From NCBI RefSeq assembly GCF_003977615.1, contig NZ_RYZR01000007.1:496001-560000 (forward strand): a stretch of DNA of 64,000 nt, written 5' to 3'. Below, in pieces: positions 28,301 through 37,300 of the stretch. Both the position numbers and the translations under genes were made by a program. A model generated the notes under the pieces. That model saw only the letters and a program-made list of their open reading frames with translations. It was not told the DNA's origin and did no database searches. Each line of letters starts with the position of its first letter. Positions within the stretch are counted from its first letter, which is position 1. This DNA comes from Dyella dinghuensis (GTDB lineage Bacteria; Pseudomonadota; Gammaproteobacteria; Xanthomonadales; Rhodanobacteraceae).

Positions 28301-29120
28301 CGATCAATGGTTTCGGATCGAACGCGGGAAGGTCGAGTTTGCCCGTCCACGCATTGTTCTTGCGCTGATCCATCTCAAGCTGCAGTTGCGCGAGCATGGG
28401 TTGCGTCAGGGCGACTTGCAGTTGCGCCTTGCGTCCATTGCCTTGCGCATCAATGGTGCCGGCATATTCGTTGTCGCCGATCTTCCACGACGCCACGGCG
28501 TGGCCTTTTCCTCGATAACGCTTGCCGATACCGAGCTGGCCATCCACATGGACGTTGCCTTCGGGTGCACGCAGTGCCAAGCGATCGACACTGATGCCGT
28601 CGTTCGTCCAGCGGCCGGCCAGATCGAGCTGGTCGGAGGCGAATACTGGTTTGCTGTCCTGCGTGATGTTCACCGGGCCGACGTGCGCGCGATCCAGCAC
28701 CATCTCGATGGGAGGTTTCAACGAAAAGCTATTGGAAGAAGATTCTTCCTTGGACTTAGGTAGTGCAACGTCTACACGGTCGACGTTGAGGCTGATGACG
28801 TGCAGACGTTTGTAGAGTAGGGCTGCGATGTGCCAGTCGATGTCCGCGTTCGTCACCGTGACATGCGTTCCTTCGCCATCGTCATAGCGCACGCTGCCTA
28901 CTTGCAGCGGGCCAATCAGGCGCCCCTGCGCGTTCTGCACCTGCAGCGCGCCGTTCGTGAAACCTTGCGCACGTTCCAGTGCAAAGCGCAGGCCAGACGC
29001 CGTGCACAACAACCAGCCGATGCTGCTCGTCAGCACGATGACGACAAGCAACACAGTGATGCCGAATAAACGAAGCCAGCGACGGCGCGGACGGGGAGTG
29101 GGCTGGGATGCGGTATTCAC
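25341..29120 (-). CDS. tamB: Translocation and assembly module subunit TamB
   Basis: A 1259-residue AsmA-like protein with an N-terminal inner-membrane anchor (residues about 17-38) and a long periplasmic beta-taco/groove rich in alternating beta strands. The C-terminal DUF490/TamB domain (about 900-1259) ends LNYRIEK. TamB bridges the membranes, pairs with TamA, and is implicated in autotransporter assembly and phospholipid transport. The start is GTG 29120; a nearby ATG at 29125 runs into an immediate stop. Nine bp separate it from the tamA stop, indicating an operon. Two autotransporters are encoded about 9-17 kb away, a plausible client set. Confidence 0.93.
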   Translation of the reverse strand: MNTASQPTPRPRRRWLRLFGITVLLVVIVLTSSIGWLLCTASGLRFALERAQGFTNGALQVQNAQGRLIGPLQVGSVRYDDGEGTHVTVTNADIDWHIAALLYKRLHVISLNVDRVDVALPKSKEESSSNSFSLKPPIEMVLDRAHVGPVNITQDSKPVFASDQLDLAGRWTNDGISVDRLALRAPEGNVHVDGQLGIGKRYRGKGHAVASWKIGDNEYAGTIDAQGNGRKAQLQVALTQPMLAQLQLEMDQRKNNAWTGKLDLPAFDPKPLIGDSSISRLAANLQGSGDQYGGTITGAVDLNDYHLLLQPLEGQFDEDFKTLTLKQLQLASPQIKGQVTASGTIQLDAHPVSADLAVGWKNLELPADLVGQVLDSQGQITAKGSVDQYHAEGDVTIGPPGKPAKLALNLDGTPKQIQLHTLSLLQPQGQLTANGTLTLQPDLAWQFQATASKFDPGQLFVDWPGSLDADFGTQGTLIKNSPNVTLDLRKLEGTLRQRRLHGVGHLHLSPNDVLDGTLELASGNSTVKVLARPGDTNNADVTLAIASLNDWLPQSGGQLNGQFHVRGKLPKLAINGTLQGQAIAWEQQTIQRLNLQADIPDISNPGGKLAIDAYGADIGGLAFHQIDVNGHGTSAQHQLTLNAQGQQLSTALTLNGSLKGPNWNGTLSALTLDVPGLPRWHLQQPTRLAWNNGSANVGDLCLTAGEPSLCVNGNYDKSGNLDASYRLHAVPLTLVMDALGSANMPVSAEGVLEGNGKIHRNAAGSLTGNASITSSQGRVFYNEHPDQPALTYNNLSLNATLAPGNQQATLHAVVDGSGYVNGQASITGAQQVLNGQIGMHLDKLDVIDLFTDSLANVKGKLDGNFKLGGTLNEPDITGLASVDSFAAEVPDAGLKLTNGRLTVSAADTHQLRINGTVQSGKGSLAIEGIAGLDAQTPTTITFKGTQFTAVDIPAAKVVVSPDVLVRRDTQGINATGSVSMDSADVNLDKLPGNGVNKASSDIVIVDQPQQPANEGGMPINASIKVDLGQHAHLVGMGLDGRLSGVITVNERPGRETTGQGQVSVDGTYKAYGQNLQIQHGLLLFASSPISNPGLNIRAMRSLTPNATIDEGQQVGLLISGTAQRPVVTVFSNPAMDQSDALSYLVTGKPISQVKGGEGNMVTTAAQALGSATGNYLAKSVGSKLGISDIGVSSSDALNGSSAFTVGKYLSPRLYLSYGIGLFEPGQVITLRYRLSKRWSFEAQNATDFNRASLNYRIEK

Positions 29121-29129
29121 GTCATGGCC

Positions 29130-30893
29130 TCACAGATCCGGCCCGATGACCAGGTGCAACTCGACACCATGGCGTTGTGCATCGTTGATCGGCGTGCCGA
29201 CGTCGAGCCGGATCATGCCAACCGGTGAGCGCCAGCGTACACCGACGCCGGTACCGATTTTTGCTTGCACACTGGTGCCGTCGAAAGCGTTACCGGCATC
29301 AACGAAGGTCGCGATGCCCCAACGCGGCGTGAAGTAGTGCTCCACGGTGGCGCTGGCAATGGCCAGGTTGTGGCCGCCGATCACACGGCCAAAGCTGTTT
29401 TCAGGGCCGATCGCCTGGAACGGATAGCCGCGAATGGATTGATCGCCACCCGCGAAGAAACGCAACTGCGGCGGCAGCGCGTCGAAATCGTCGGTCCAGG
29501 TGTGTCCGATCGTGCCGCGCAGAATCAGCCGGTTGTTGCGCCAGAACGCGCGTATCCATTTTCCATCGACGGTAATCTGGCTGAAGCTCGCGGACGAAAG
29601 GAGGTCGCCAGCGGTGCTCTTTGCATCGATGCTGACGGACCAGCCGCGACGAACGAAATCGAAGTTATCGGCCTGTTTGCGCGCAAGCGAACCCTCGGCA
29701 TAAACGAGCGTGCTGCTGCCATGTTCCACGCCTGGTGTGCTTTCGGGTTCGTCGGGTGTCTTGCCGACGTCGAATGTGCCGGTGAGTGCGTGCACGCCTA
29801 CCGTGCGCACCCAGTCATGCCAAAGCTCGCTTTCGTTCGCGATCAGTTCGAGCGTGCGCGATTGCGACGTCACGGTGTCGGAATCGCGATACGTGGCGCC
29901 GAAGTTCAGGCTGCGCTGGTTATCACCCGGCAGCGGAATGGTGTATTGCGTCGACACCATCTTCAGACGTTGTGCCAGGACAACATCGTTCTTCCATTTG
30001 TGGCCGTACTTGTTTACCCAGCGCTGTTCGACACCGCCGCGCACACCAATACCAGTATCGGTACCGACGAACAGGCCCGCGGTGTAAATGGTGCGTTTGG
30101 CGGGTGAGAGTTCCACGTCGACATCGACGATGCCATTCTTGGCGGTATCGATTTGCGGAACCACGTTGACGACGGAGAAATAGTCGGCGCCACTCAATGT
30201 CTGCTGCAGCTTCAGCAGTTGCGCCTGATCGAAATAATCGTCCGGCTTGAATGGCACATAGCGATCGAGAAACCCTTCCTGGAATTGCGAACCTTCGAAG
30301 TGGATGTGTCCGTAGCGGTAGCGGCGGCCGACTTCCCAAGCCAGATGAATGGTGGCGCTGTGCTCGCTGCGATTCACTTCCACGCGATGCACGGTCATGC
30401 GTGCATCGAGATAGCCATTCGCGGTGAGCGCGCCGCTCAATCCGTCGCGCGCCGAGTCGTAGGCTGCATCGTCGAGACGTTCACCCTTGAGCTTGTCGAT
30501 CGCGCGACGCGCCGAACGAATGGGCGCGAGTTTTGCGGCGGAGGCGTCGAGCTTGATATCGACCGACGTCACGTTGACCGGATCGCCCGGCACTACGTGC
30601 AAAGTCACCTTCCAGTCCTTGCCGGATTGTTCGAGCTTTCCGGTTGCATGCGCGTCGTAGTAACCATACGGTTGCAGCGCGGTGGCGACTTGAGCGTCGG
30701 CCTTTTCGTAGAGGCGATGCACCTGGGCCTCGCTCACATCGCGATTGGCGTATTGGGAAAGGCTGACGCCGGCGATGACGGCGGCTTTCAGCGGATCGTC
30801 CACGCCGTCCACAATCAGTTGCACCCCGGCATGACTCAATCCCGGAATCAGCAACAGCAGAAGCAGAATGTGGCGGCGTCGAATCCGGCGCAT
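29130..30893 (-). CDS. tamA: Translocation and assembly module subunit TamA (Omp85 family)
   Basis: A 587-residue outer-membrane protein. The signal peptide is MRRIRRRHILLLLLLIPGLS followed by HAG. POTRA domains occupy about residues 25-265 (YGYYDAHATGKLE and related repeats), followed by the 16-strand Omp85 barrel. The barrel contains the lid-loop-like GGDQSIRGYPFQ motif near residue 480, which corresponds to the conserved [V/I]RG[Y/F] signature. It is cotranscribed with tamB, as in most proteobacteria. The last residues (VIGPDL) lack the usual aromatic end, which is often seen in this family. Confidence 0.93.
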   Translation of the reverse strand: MRRIRRRHILLLLLLIPGLSHAGVQLIVDGVDDPLKAAVIAGVSLSQYANRDVSEAQVHRLYEKADAQVATALQPYGYYDAHATGKLEQSGKDWKVTLHVVPGDPVNVTSVDIKLDASAAKLAPIRSARRAIDKLKGERLDDAAYDSARDGLSGALTANGYLDARMTVHRVEVNRSEHSATIHLAWEVGRRYRYGHIHFEGSQFQEGFLDRYVPFKPDDYFDQAQLLKLQQTLSGADYFSVVNVVPQIDTAKNGIVDVDVELSPAKRTIYTAGLFVGTDTGIGVRGGVEQRWVNKYGHKWKNDVVLAQRLKMVSTQYTIPLPGDNQRSLNFGATYRDSDTVTSQSRTLELIANESELWHDWVRTVGVHALTGTFDVGKTPDEPESTPGVEHGSSTLVYAEGSLARKQADNFDFVRRGWSVSIDAKSTAGDLLSSASFSQITVDGKWIRAFWRNNRLILRGTIGHTWTDDFDALPPQLRFFAGGDQSIRGYPFQAIGPENSFGRVIGGHNLAIASATVEHYFTPRWGIATFVDAGNAFDGTSVQAKIGTGVGVRWRSPVGMIRLDVGTPINDAQRHGVELHLVIGPDL

Positions 30894-31004
30894 GCCTCAG
30901 GGTTCCATCCTTGTCACAGCATCGCAAGTGGCAGCTTAGCCAGTTGCAGATGGATCGCGCATTAAGCCAATTCTTATTTAATAGCGCGCCTTTTGCCCTC
31001 GCTT

Positions 31005-31113
31005 CCTCTCCCCTTCGGGGAGAGGATTGAGGTGAGGGGCGGCTCTTGTGGTGAAGCTGACCTCCTCGCGAGAGTGGCCCCTCACTCCGGCCCTCTCCCC
31101 AGAGGGGAGAGGG
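31005..31113. repeat. Palindromic repeat pair (forward-reverse)
   Basis: Hairpins CCTCTCCCC-TTC-GGGGAGAGG (31005-31025) and CCCTCTCCCC-AGA-GGGGAGAGGG (31091-31113) enclose inner arms GAGGTGAGGGGCGGCTCT and the approximate complement AGAGTGGCCCCTCACTC. The pair fills most of the 244-bp gap upstream of tamA and downstream of the beta-glucan synthase. Confidence 0.9.
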
Positions 31114-31137
31114 AGCGAGCTGTGGCAATTGTTGGCA

Positions 31138-33813
31138 TCAGCCGGCCTTGTCACCCGCGCTGTGAGCAATCCATGCGCCGATCAATGCAGAGATGTACGG
31201 AATCGCCTGCGCAGACAGGATGAAGATCCACAATCTGCCTTCCGTGTAATGCGAGATGGTACTCATCGACATGCCGATGACGCACAGTGCCAGCGCGCAG
31301 AGCATCAGCATTTCCTCGCGTACCGGTGCGAACGCCGCAAAGTTGCTGCCACCTAGGCGCCGGCTCTTGGCGGTCACCACGAAGGATGTCTTTTCGCGCG
31401 TCAGACCATGAAGAATGCCGCGCGCAATCGCATGGCTCAGACCCATGCTGGCGAGCGATGCCATGAAGGTGTCATACCAGCCGCATGGCACGCGGGCGCG
31501 GTACAGCACGAAGCCGAACAGCGCCTTGGCGAAGAAGAAGCCGATGACGGGAATCAGGAACAGCTGCATCGGCAGGCTGAATATCTGCGGCAGCCCGACC
31601 ATGCCCGCCGTCCAGAAGATCGCCATCAGCGTGAAGATCAAATGCAGCGCGTCGGCGAACCAGCTGAACCAGCCGGTGAGGAAGTGGAAGCGCTGGCCGC
31701 CGGTGAGCGGACCTTTCTTCGTCATCCAGCTCCAGCGGCCCTTGAGAATCTGCATGGCGCCGAACGCCCAGCGATAACGCTGGCTCTTGTAGGCCTTGAA
31801 GTCGGCGGGCGTGAGGCCCTTGCCCATCAGTTCGTCGACATAGACGAGTTCGTAGCCGGCGTGCATCAGCCGCAGGCCCAGTTCGGCGTCTTCGCAGATC
31901 GTCCATTCCGACCAGCCGCCGGTGCCTTCCAGTGCGGATCGGCGCACCATCGTCATCGTGCCGTGCTGGATGATCGCGTTGCGTTCATTGCGATGATGCA
32001 TGCCGATGCGGAAGAAGCCGTCGTATTCCCACGCGGTCATGCGGCGGAAGCGGTTGTGCTCAAAATCGCGATGCGCCTGCGGGCATTGCACGACCGCGAC
32101 CTTCGGATCGTGGAAGTAGCCGGTGAGCGCGGCCAGCCAATCGGCACGCACGACATAGTCGGCGTCGATCACCGCGACCACATCCGCCTTGGGACTGGTT
32201 TCCTTCAGGCCAAAGTTCAGCGCGCCGGCCTTGAAGCCCGGCCACGGTTCCAGATGGAAGAAGCGGAAGCGCGAACCGAGCTTCTCGCAATATTCCTGCA
32301 CCGGCTGCCAGATCGCCGGATCTTTGGTGTTGTTGTCGATCACCAGCACTTCGTAATTCTGGTAATCGAGTGCCGCCAGCGAATCGAGCGTGACGAAGAC
32401 CATCTCCGGCGGCTCGTTGTAGCAAGCCAAGTGGATGGACACGAACGGCTGTTTCTCGACCGGATCAGGCGGCAGCAAACCGGCGTGGCGAATCCACTTG
32501 CGCCGCCAAAGCACTTCGGTGAACTCGAAACCGTTGATCAGCAGGATCGCCAGGATGGCGACCTGCGCGGGGAACAGAAGCACCAGCATGCTCCAGTCGA
32601 CCCAGTCCAGATAGAAATTGAAAGGCAGCGTGACCGACCAGACGATCAGGCCGCAGGCGAGCTGGATCAGAACGTCGAAGAACAGCCGGCCGGTGAGCTT
32701 GAAACGGTTGTAGCGATAGCTGAACCAGATCATCGGGAGGATGGCCAGCAAGCTCGCCGCCAAGGCTTTCCACGGCCAGCCGGTGTCTTCCGTCACCGGT
32801 CCGGTGAACGGGAATTTCGGCTGACGATCGGCATTGAAGATGCCCCAGTAGGCGCCCGTGCGGCCTTCGCCGAGGTTTTCCTTCCAGGGTTGGTCGAAAG
32901 CTTCGAACAGGAAGTAGTCGACGTTGTTCTTTTTCGCCCAGAGCAGCCACTCGCGATCGAAGATTGCTTCGTTGGAAATCGACGGGTAGGCGCGCTCGCG
33001 GCGATCGCCGTTGGAAGGCCAGCCGATCTCGCCGACCACAATGTGTTTGTTGGGGAAGCGCTCTTGAAGCGTTCGATAGGCGCCTTGCGCAGCCAGGAAC
33101 GCGCTGGACTTCGCCGGATCGCTCGATACGGGGATGCCATTCCAGAATGGGAACAGGTGGATCGTGATGAAATCCACGTGATCGGCCAGCTCCGGGTACT
33201 TCAGCCAGATGTAGTCCGGTTCGGCGATCGATACCGGCTGGCGGATATGCGCCCTGGCCCGATCCAGGTACGTGATCATCTTGTCCAGGCTGATGTCGTT
33301 GCGGAACAGCACTTCGTTGCCGACGATCACCCGCTCGATGGTGTTCGGATAGCGCTGGGAGAGAGCGATCAGCGCATCCAGCTCCTTCTCGTTATTGTCC
33401 AGACGGGTGTCGATCTGGGCGCCGGCCATCACTTTCAGCCCCTCTTTCTGGGCCAGGCGATAGACCTGCGGGGTCTCGGTAGTCGCGTAGGTGCGGATCC
33501 GGGGGGTGTACTGACGCAGCAGCTTCAGGTCGCTGTCGACCTGGTCGTCGGTCGGGTAATCCTGCTTGAAGGGGTTCTGGTAGCGCTGGAACAGCGATAC
33601 GGAGATGCCGTTGATCTGGCCATGCCAGTCTTCCGGGCCGTGCGGCCGGTTGGCCCACCACCACAGGCCGATATTCAACGCGGCTACCACCAGCGCCAGC
33701 AGAACGGCCGTGAAGAACGATAGTCCGGATTGTGATTGGTTGGGTCTGGCGCTCAAGAAAATCCCCGTGGGTGCCTCTTTTCGAGGCGCATGAAGCCCGG
33801 GGAGCTTAACCAA
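31138..33813 (-). CDS. GH17-GT2 fusion, beta-glucan synthase (NdvB-like)
   Basis: An 891-residue inner-membrane protein. After one N-terminal helix (about 32-52), a periplasmic GH17 domain (about 60-340) carries the expected acid Glu167 (VGNEV) and nucleophile Glu262 (VGEIGWPS). Several helices follow, then a GT2 processive glycosyltransferase (about 455-760) with DAD 550-552, ED 641-642 and QRYRW 678-682, and C-terminal helices. It probably makes a beta-1,3/1,6-glucan from UDP-glucose, remodelled by the GH17 transglycosylase domain as in Pseudomonas NdvB. The TTG at 33813 may not be the true start. A TTG at 33756 with an upstream GGGGA would give 872 residues. Confidence 0.88.
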   Translation of the reverse strand: MVKLPGLHAPRKEAPTGIFLSARPNQSQSGLSFFTAVLLALVVAALNIGLWWWANRPHGPEDWHGQINGISVSLFQRYQNPFKQDYPTDDQVDSDLKLLRQYTPRIRTYATTETPQVYRLAQKEGLKVMAGAQIDTRLDNNEKELDALIALSQRYPNTIERVIVGNEVLFRNDISLDKMITYLDRARAHIRQPVSIAEPDYIWLKYPELADHVDFITIHLFPFWNGIPVSSDPAKSSAFLAAQGAYRTLQERFPNKHIVVGEIGWPSNGDRRERAYPSISNEAIFDREWLLWAKKNNVDYFLFEAFDQPWKENLGEGRTGAYWGIFNADRQPKFPFTGPVTEDTGWPWKALAASLLAILPMIWFSYRYNRFKLTGRLFFDVLIQLACGLIVWSVTLPFNFYLDWVDWSMLVLLFPAQVAILAILLINGFEFTEVLWRRKWIRHAGLLPPDPVEKQPFVSIHLACYNEPPEMVFVTLDSLAALDYQNYEVLVIDNNTKDPAIWQPVQEYCEKLGSRFRFFHLEPWPGFKAGALNFGLKETSPKADVVAVIDADYVVRADWLAALTGYFHDPKVAVVQCPQAHRDFEHNRFRRMTAWEYDGFFRIGMHHRNERNAIIQHGTMTMVRRSALEGTGGWSEWTICEDAELGLRLMHAGYELVYVDELMGKGLTPADFKAYKSQRYRWAFGAMQILKGRWSWMTKKGPLTGGQRFHFLTGWFSWFADALHLIFTLMAIFWTAGMVGLPQIFSLPMQLFLIPVIGFFFAKALFGFVLYRARVPCGWYDTFMASLASMGLSHAIARGILHGLTREKTSFVVTAKSRRLGGSNFAAFAPVREEMLMLCALALCVIGMSMSTISHYTEGRLWIFILSAQAIPYISALIGAWIAHSAGDKAG
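33773..33787 (-). promoter_or_regulatory. Small hairpin just upstream of the alternative start of the GH17-GT2 gene
   Basis: GCCTC-TTTTC-GAGGC (on the plus strand) is a perfect 5-bp stem. On the minus strand it lies directly before GGGGA and the alternative TTG start at 33756. If that start is used, the hairpin sits in the 5' leader next to the ribosome-binding site. Confidence 0.3.
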
Positions 33814-34066
33814 TTGACGGCGGTTGGCTCAATAAATTGCGTCAAAAGCGGTCAGCCCAAGGTCAGGCCTGCCCGGGACCCAACGAATGGGTCTAACGGG
33901 CTGTGGGCCTAATTTACGTGAAAGCGGGCCATCGCGTGTGCGTCGAATCGTCCTGCCTGCGCGCGGCCCTTCGCCCGAACAACGCCCACGCGACATACGC
34001 CTGGCTGTCGATTTGTTTTCGTCTTGTTCGTCGTACTGATGTGGTGTCACAAACCAACGTCGACAG

Positions 34067-34115
34067 TGATAACGGGATTATCAAAACAATCACTAAAAAA
34101 GCGATAACGCTTTTT
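34067..34115. promoter_or_regulatory. Two adjacent inverted repeats upstream of the TonB receptor
   Basis: TGATAA-CGGGA-TTATCA (34067-34083) is a perfect 6-bp dyad. AAAAAGCG-ATAA-CGCTTTTT (34096-34115) is a perfect 8-bp dyad ending in a T run. The first resembles a repressor or activator operator. The second could be an operator or a weak intrinsic terminator that makes an attenuated leader. Both contain GATAA. Confidence 0.45.
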
Positions 34116-34145
34116 CGTGCGATTTTGTTTTTTACCAAGGGCTAC

Positions 34146-34167
34146 GTATGCAATCAGTTATGCATAC
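34146..34167. promoter_or_regulatory. Third inverted repeat in the TonB receptor leader
   Basis: GTATGCA-ATCAGTTA-TGCATAC is a perfect 7-bp dyad with an 8-nt centre, about 210 bp before the receptor ATG. It could be an operator or an RNA hairpin. No known regulator motif is recognised. Confidence 0.35.
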
Positions 34168-34373
34168 TTATTCCATTACATTTTTTTATTGCGTTTTTTC
34201 ATCACAAGCAGATGAGCGCATGCATCAAATTTTTATCAATTGGCACTACACGCCATTAGCAGTTGTCGCTATCTTCAAAAAACAGGGGAACGTGTTTTTC
34301 TCTCTGCATTCGAGAGGAATCGAATACACGCAGGCGTTAATTAATTCTTGCGTGAAACTTACGAGGGGAGTTA

Positions 34374-37300
34374 ATGATGAAGATCCAGCGGAAAAAGCTG
34401 TTGTGTGTATTAATTTGCGGCACGTTTGCAGGGGTGATGGGAAGCGCCTATGCGCAGACCACCACAAGCGTCGCGCAGCAAACAGGACCGTCGCCACAAC
34501 CGGCAACACCTGCACAGACTAGTCAGACAACTACCGCGGCACCCGCGCCAGCGCCGGCTCCCAAAGTTCTGCAAACAGTGACCGTCACCGGCTCGCTGAT
34601 TCGCAGTGTGGATGTGGAAATGGCCCAGCCCGTCGTCACCATTACCTCCCAGGACATTCAGAAGCAGGGCTTCGCTACTGTCGGCCAGCTTCTGCAGAAC
34701 CTCACGTCCGCATCGACACCTGACATCAGCAAATCCGATCCTGACGAAGCCGGTCCGGACGTCGGCGGTTCGTATATCGACCTGCGTAACCTGGGCGCGC
34801 AGCGCTCGCTGGTACTGCTCGACGGCAAGCGCGTGGGCACATCGTTCGACGGGTTCACCAATCTCGACACGATTCCGGTCTCGATCATCGATCACATCGA
34901 TGTGTTGGCCGACGGTGCCTCCGCCATTTATGGTTCCGATGCGATTGCCGGTGTGGTGAACATTGTTACAAAAAAGGATTTCAACGGCGCCGAAGTTGAC
35001 GTCTATAACGGCAAGTACCTGCCGCATGGCGATGGCGATCAGGGCCAATACAGTGTTCTGTTCGGCAAGAAATACAACAACGGCGAGATCGAGTTGGCCG
35101 CGCAGTACCAGAAGCAGGATTCGATCAGCGCAGGGGATCGCCCCTACAGCGCTTATCCGGAGACGAACAACTATCCGCTCAACGGCTGGAGTTCGCTGGG
35201 GCCGCAGGGCCAGTATTTCGATTCAGCCGGAAATATCTGGGTTCTGAATAACGGTGGCAATTCGCGCAACATCAACGACTACCACCTGTTCCAGCAGCCT
35301 ACGTATGCCAATAACGGCCTCGTCACCAACACGGGCGATTACTACAACGTCAATCCTTACAACACCCTGCTCAGTTCGACGAACATGAAAAACCTGTTCG
35401 CGCAGGGACATTACGACATCAATAAGAATCTCACCGCCAACTTCACGGCCAGCTATAACGAGCAGGGCAGCACCAATGAGCTGGCGGGCTTTCCGCTTTC
35501 CACCTACGCCTTGTTCTCGCAGCAGTTTCCGCAGTACGACGATATGGAGCTCTCCTCGCAGAGCTATTACAACCCGACCAATGCGCCAGGGCAGACACCC
35601 ACGGATCTGGCGTTTCAACGTTACGTGCAGGAATTACCGCGCCTGTCGTCGAACAAGGTCGAAAACGTACGCTTCAGCCTCGGCCTGGAAGGCAATTTCG
35701 GTATCGGCGAGCATCTGTTCAACTGGGATGCCTATTACTACGACACCCGTTACGAAGGCACCATTCTGGAAACCGGCAATTTCTCATTGCCCAATCTCGC
35801 CAATGCGCTGGGGCCGTCGTTCCAGGCATCCAACGGCAGCATCGAGTGCGGTACGCCAGGTAATGTGATTGCCGGTTGCGTGCCGCTCGACGCGTTGGGC
35901 CGCTACACCACGGCGATGCTCAATTACGTCGCCGTCAACGGTTACGAGCATTACGGCAGCTACGAAAAAGGACCGCAGGTCGATTTCAGCGGCGATCTCT
36001 ACGCATTGCCTGCCGGTGATCTGACCTTTGCGGTGGGCGCGTCGCATCGCAACGTCAGCGGCTACGACACGCCGGACGTACCGTCCGCGGAAGGCTTGAC
36101 CACCAATCTCGCTGGCGCAGCGACCGCTGGCGGATACAACGTCAGCGAAACGTGGCTCGAGGTGAATGTCCCGCTGCTCAAGGATTTGCCGATGGCGCAA
36201 TCGTTGAGCCTGGACGTTGCCGACCGTTTTTCTCACTACAGCAACTTCGGCGGCACGAATAACAGTCAATACAAATTGACATGGAAGCCGATCGACGACG
36301 TGATGATTCGCGGCAGCTACGGCACCGGCTTCCGTGCGCCGACAGTGGGTGATTTGTTCGGCGGTGTCTCGACGACGTATCCGGGTTACAACGATCCCTG
36401 CGACGTCGTTTATGGTCTCGCCCGCTACAACTCTACGGTGGCCAGAAACTGCTCCAACGGTGTCGGCGGCCAGCCAGCGTTGAATCAGAACGCATTGAAC
36501 GCCGCAGGCCTGGGTAACGAGTTCCCCAACGGCTTCCAGCAGGAACAAGCGCCGGGTATTCCCGTCACGGCACCGGGCGGCGCGCCGGTGTATGCACCAT
36601 TCACCGAAGGCGGCAATCCGCACCTGCGGCCGGAGACCTCGAAAAGTTCGCAGATTGGTATCGTCTATAGCCCGAGCTATATCACTGGCTTCAACGCGAC
36701 GCTCGATCACTTCCATTACATCGTGCGCAACGTGATCTCGAGTATCAGCCCGAACGAAGTGCTCAACAATTGCTATCAGCTAGGTATCGCGGCTGATTGC
36801 GCTCTGTTCCAGCGCACGGCGGCGGATGACTATCAGGTCAGTAGCCTTTTCTCCAGCGAGGAAAATCAGGGCTTCCTGGATGTCGCCGGTTATGACGTGG
36901 ATCTGTCGTACGCCATACCGAAGTTCTCCTTCGGTCAGTTCACTCTGGACTCGAAGTCCACGTACTACACGCACAACAACACCGAGCAATACGAAGGTGT
37001 GCCCGTTACGTACAACAACGGCTTCAGTTCCTATTGGCGCGTGCGTTCCAACTTCACCATTGGCTGGGACTACAAGAACTTCGACGTCCAGTGGACGCTG
37101 CGTTACTACTCGCCGCTGAAGGAAGGTTGCTACAACCCGGCGTATTCGGCGTTCCCCTGCACCTTGCCGAATTACTATCTGCCGGGCGCTGGCGTAACTC
37201 CCGTTACGCAGATCCCATCGGTGACTTTCAACGACGTGCAGGTGTCTTGGAAGACGCCGTGGAACGGGACGATTTCGCTGGGCGCCAATAACGTGTTCAA

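Larger units (their letters stand above)
33814..34373. other. 560-bp leader region of the TonB receptor gene, AT-rich in its second half
   Basis: Positions about 34060-34370 are far richer in A and T than the surrounding genes. They hold three inverted repeats (34067-34083, 34096-34115, 34146-34167). No plausible coding sequence was found in either strand. The first half carries the promoter side of the minus-strand GH17-GT2 gene. AGGGGAG immediately precedes the TonB receptor ATG. Confidence 0.6.

Noticed and set aside
31408-33723. 771-codon open frame on the plus strand opposite the GH17-GT2 gene
   Set aside because: The minus-strand frame has two complete catalytic domains with intact motifs. 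The antisense product is rich in Arg, His, Gln and Glu without any recognisable fold, typical of a GC-rich shadow frame.
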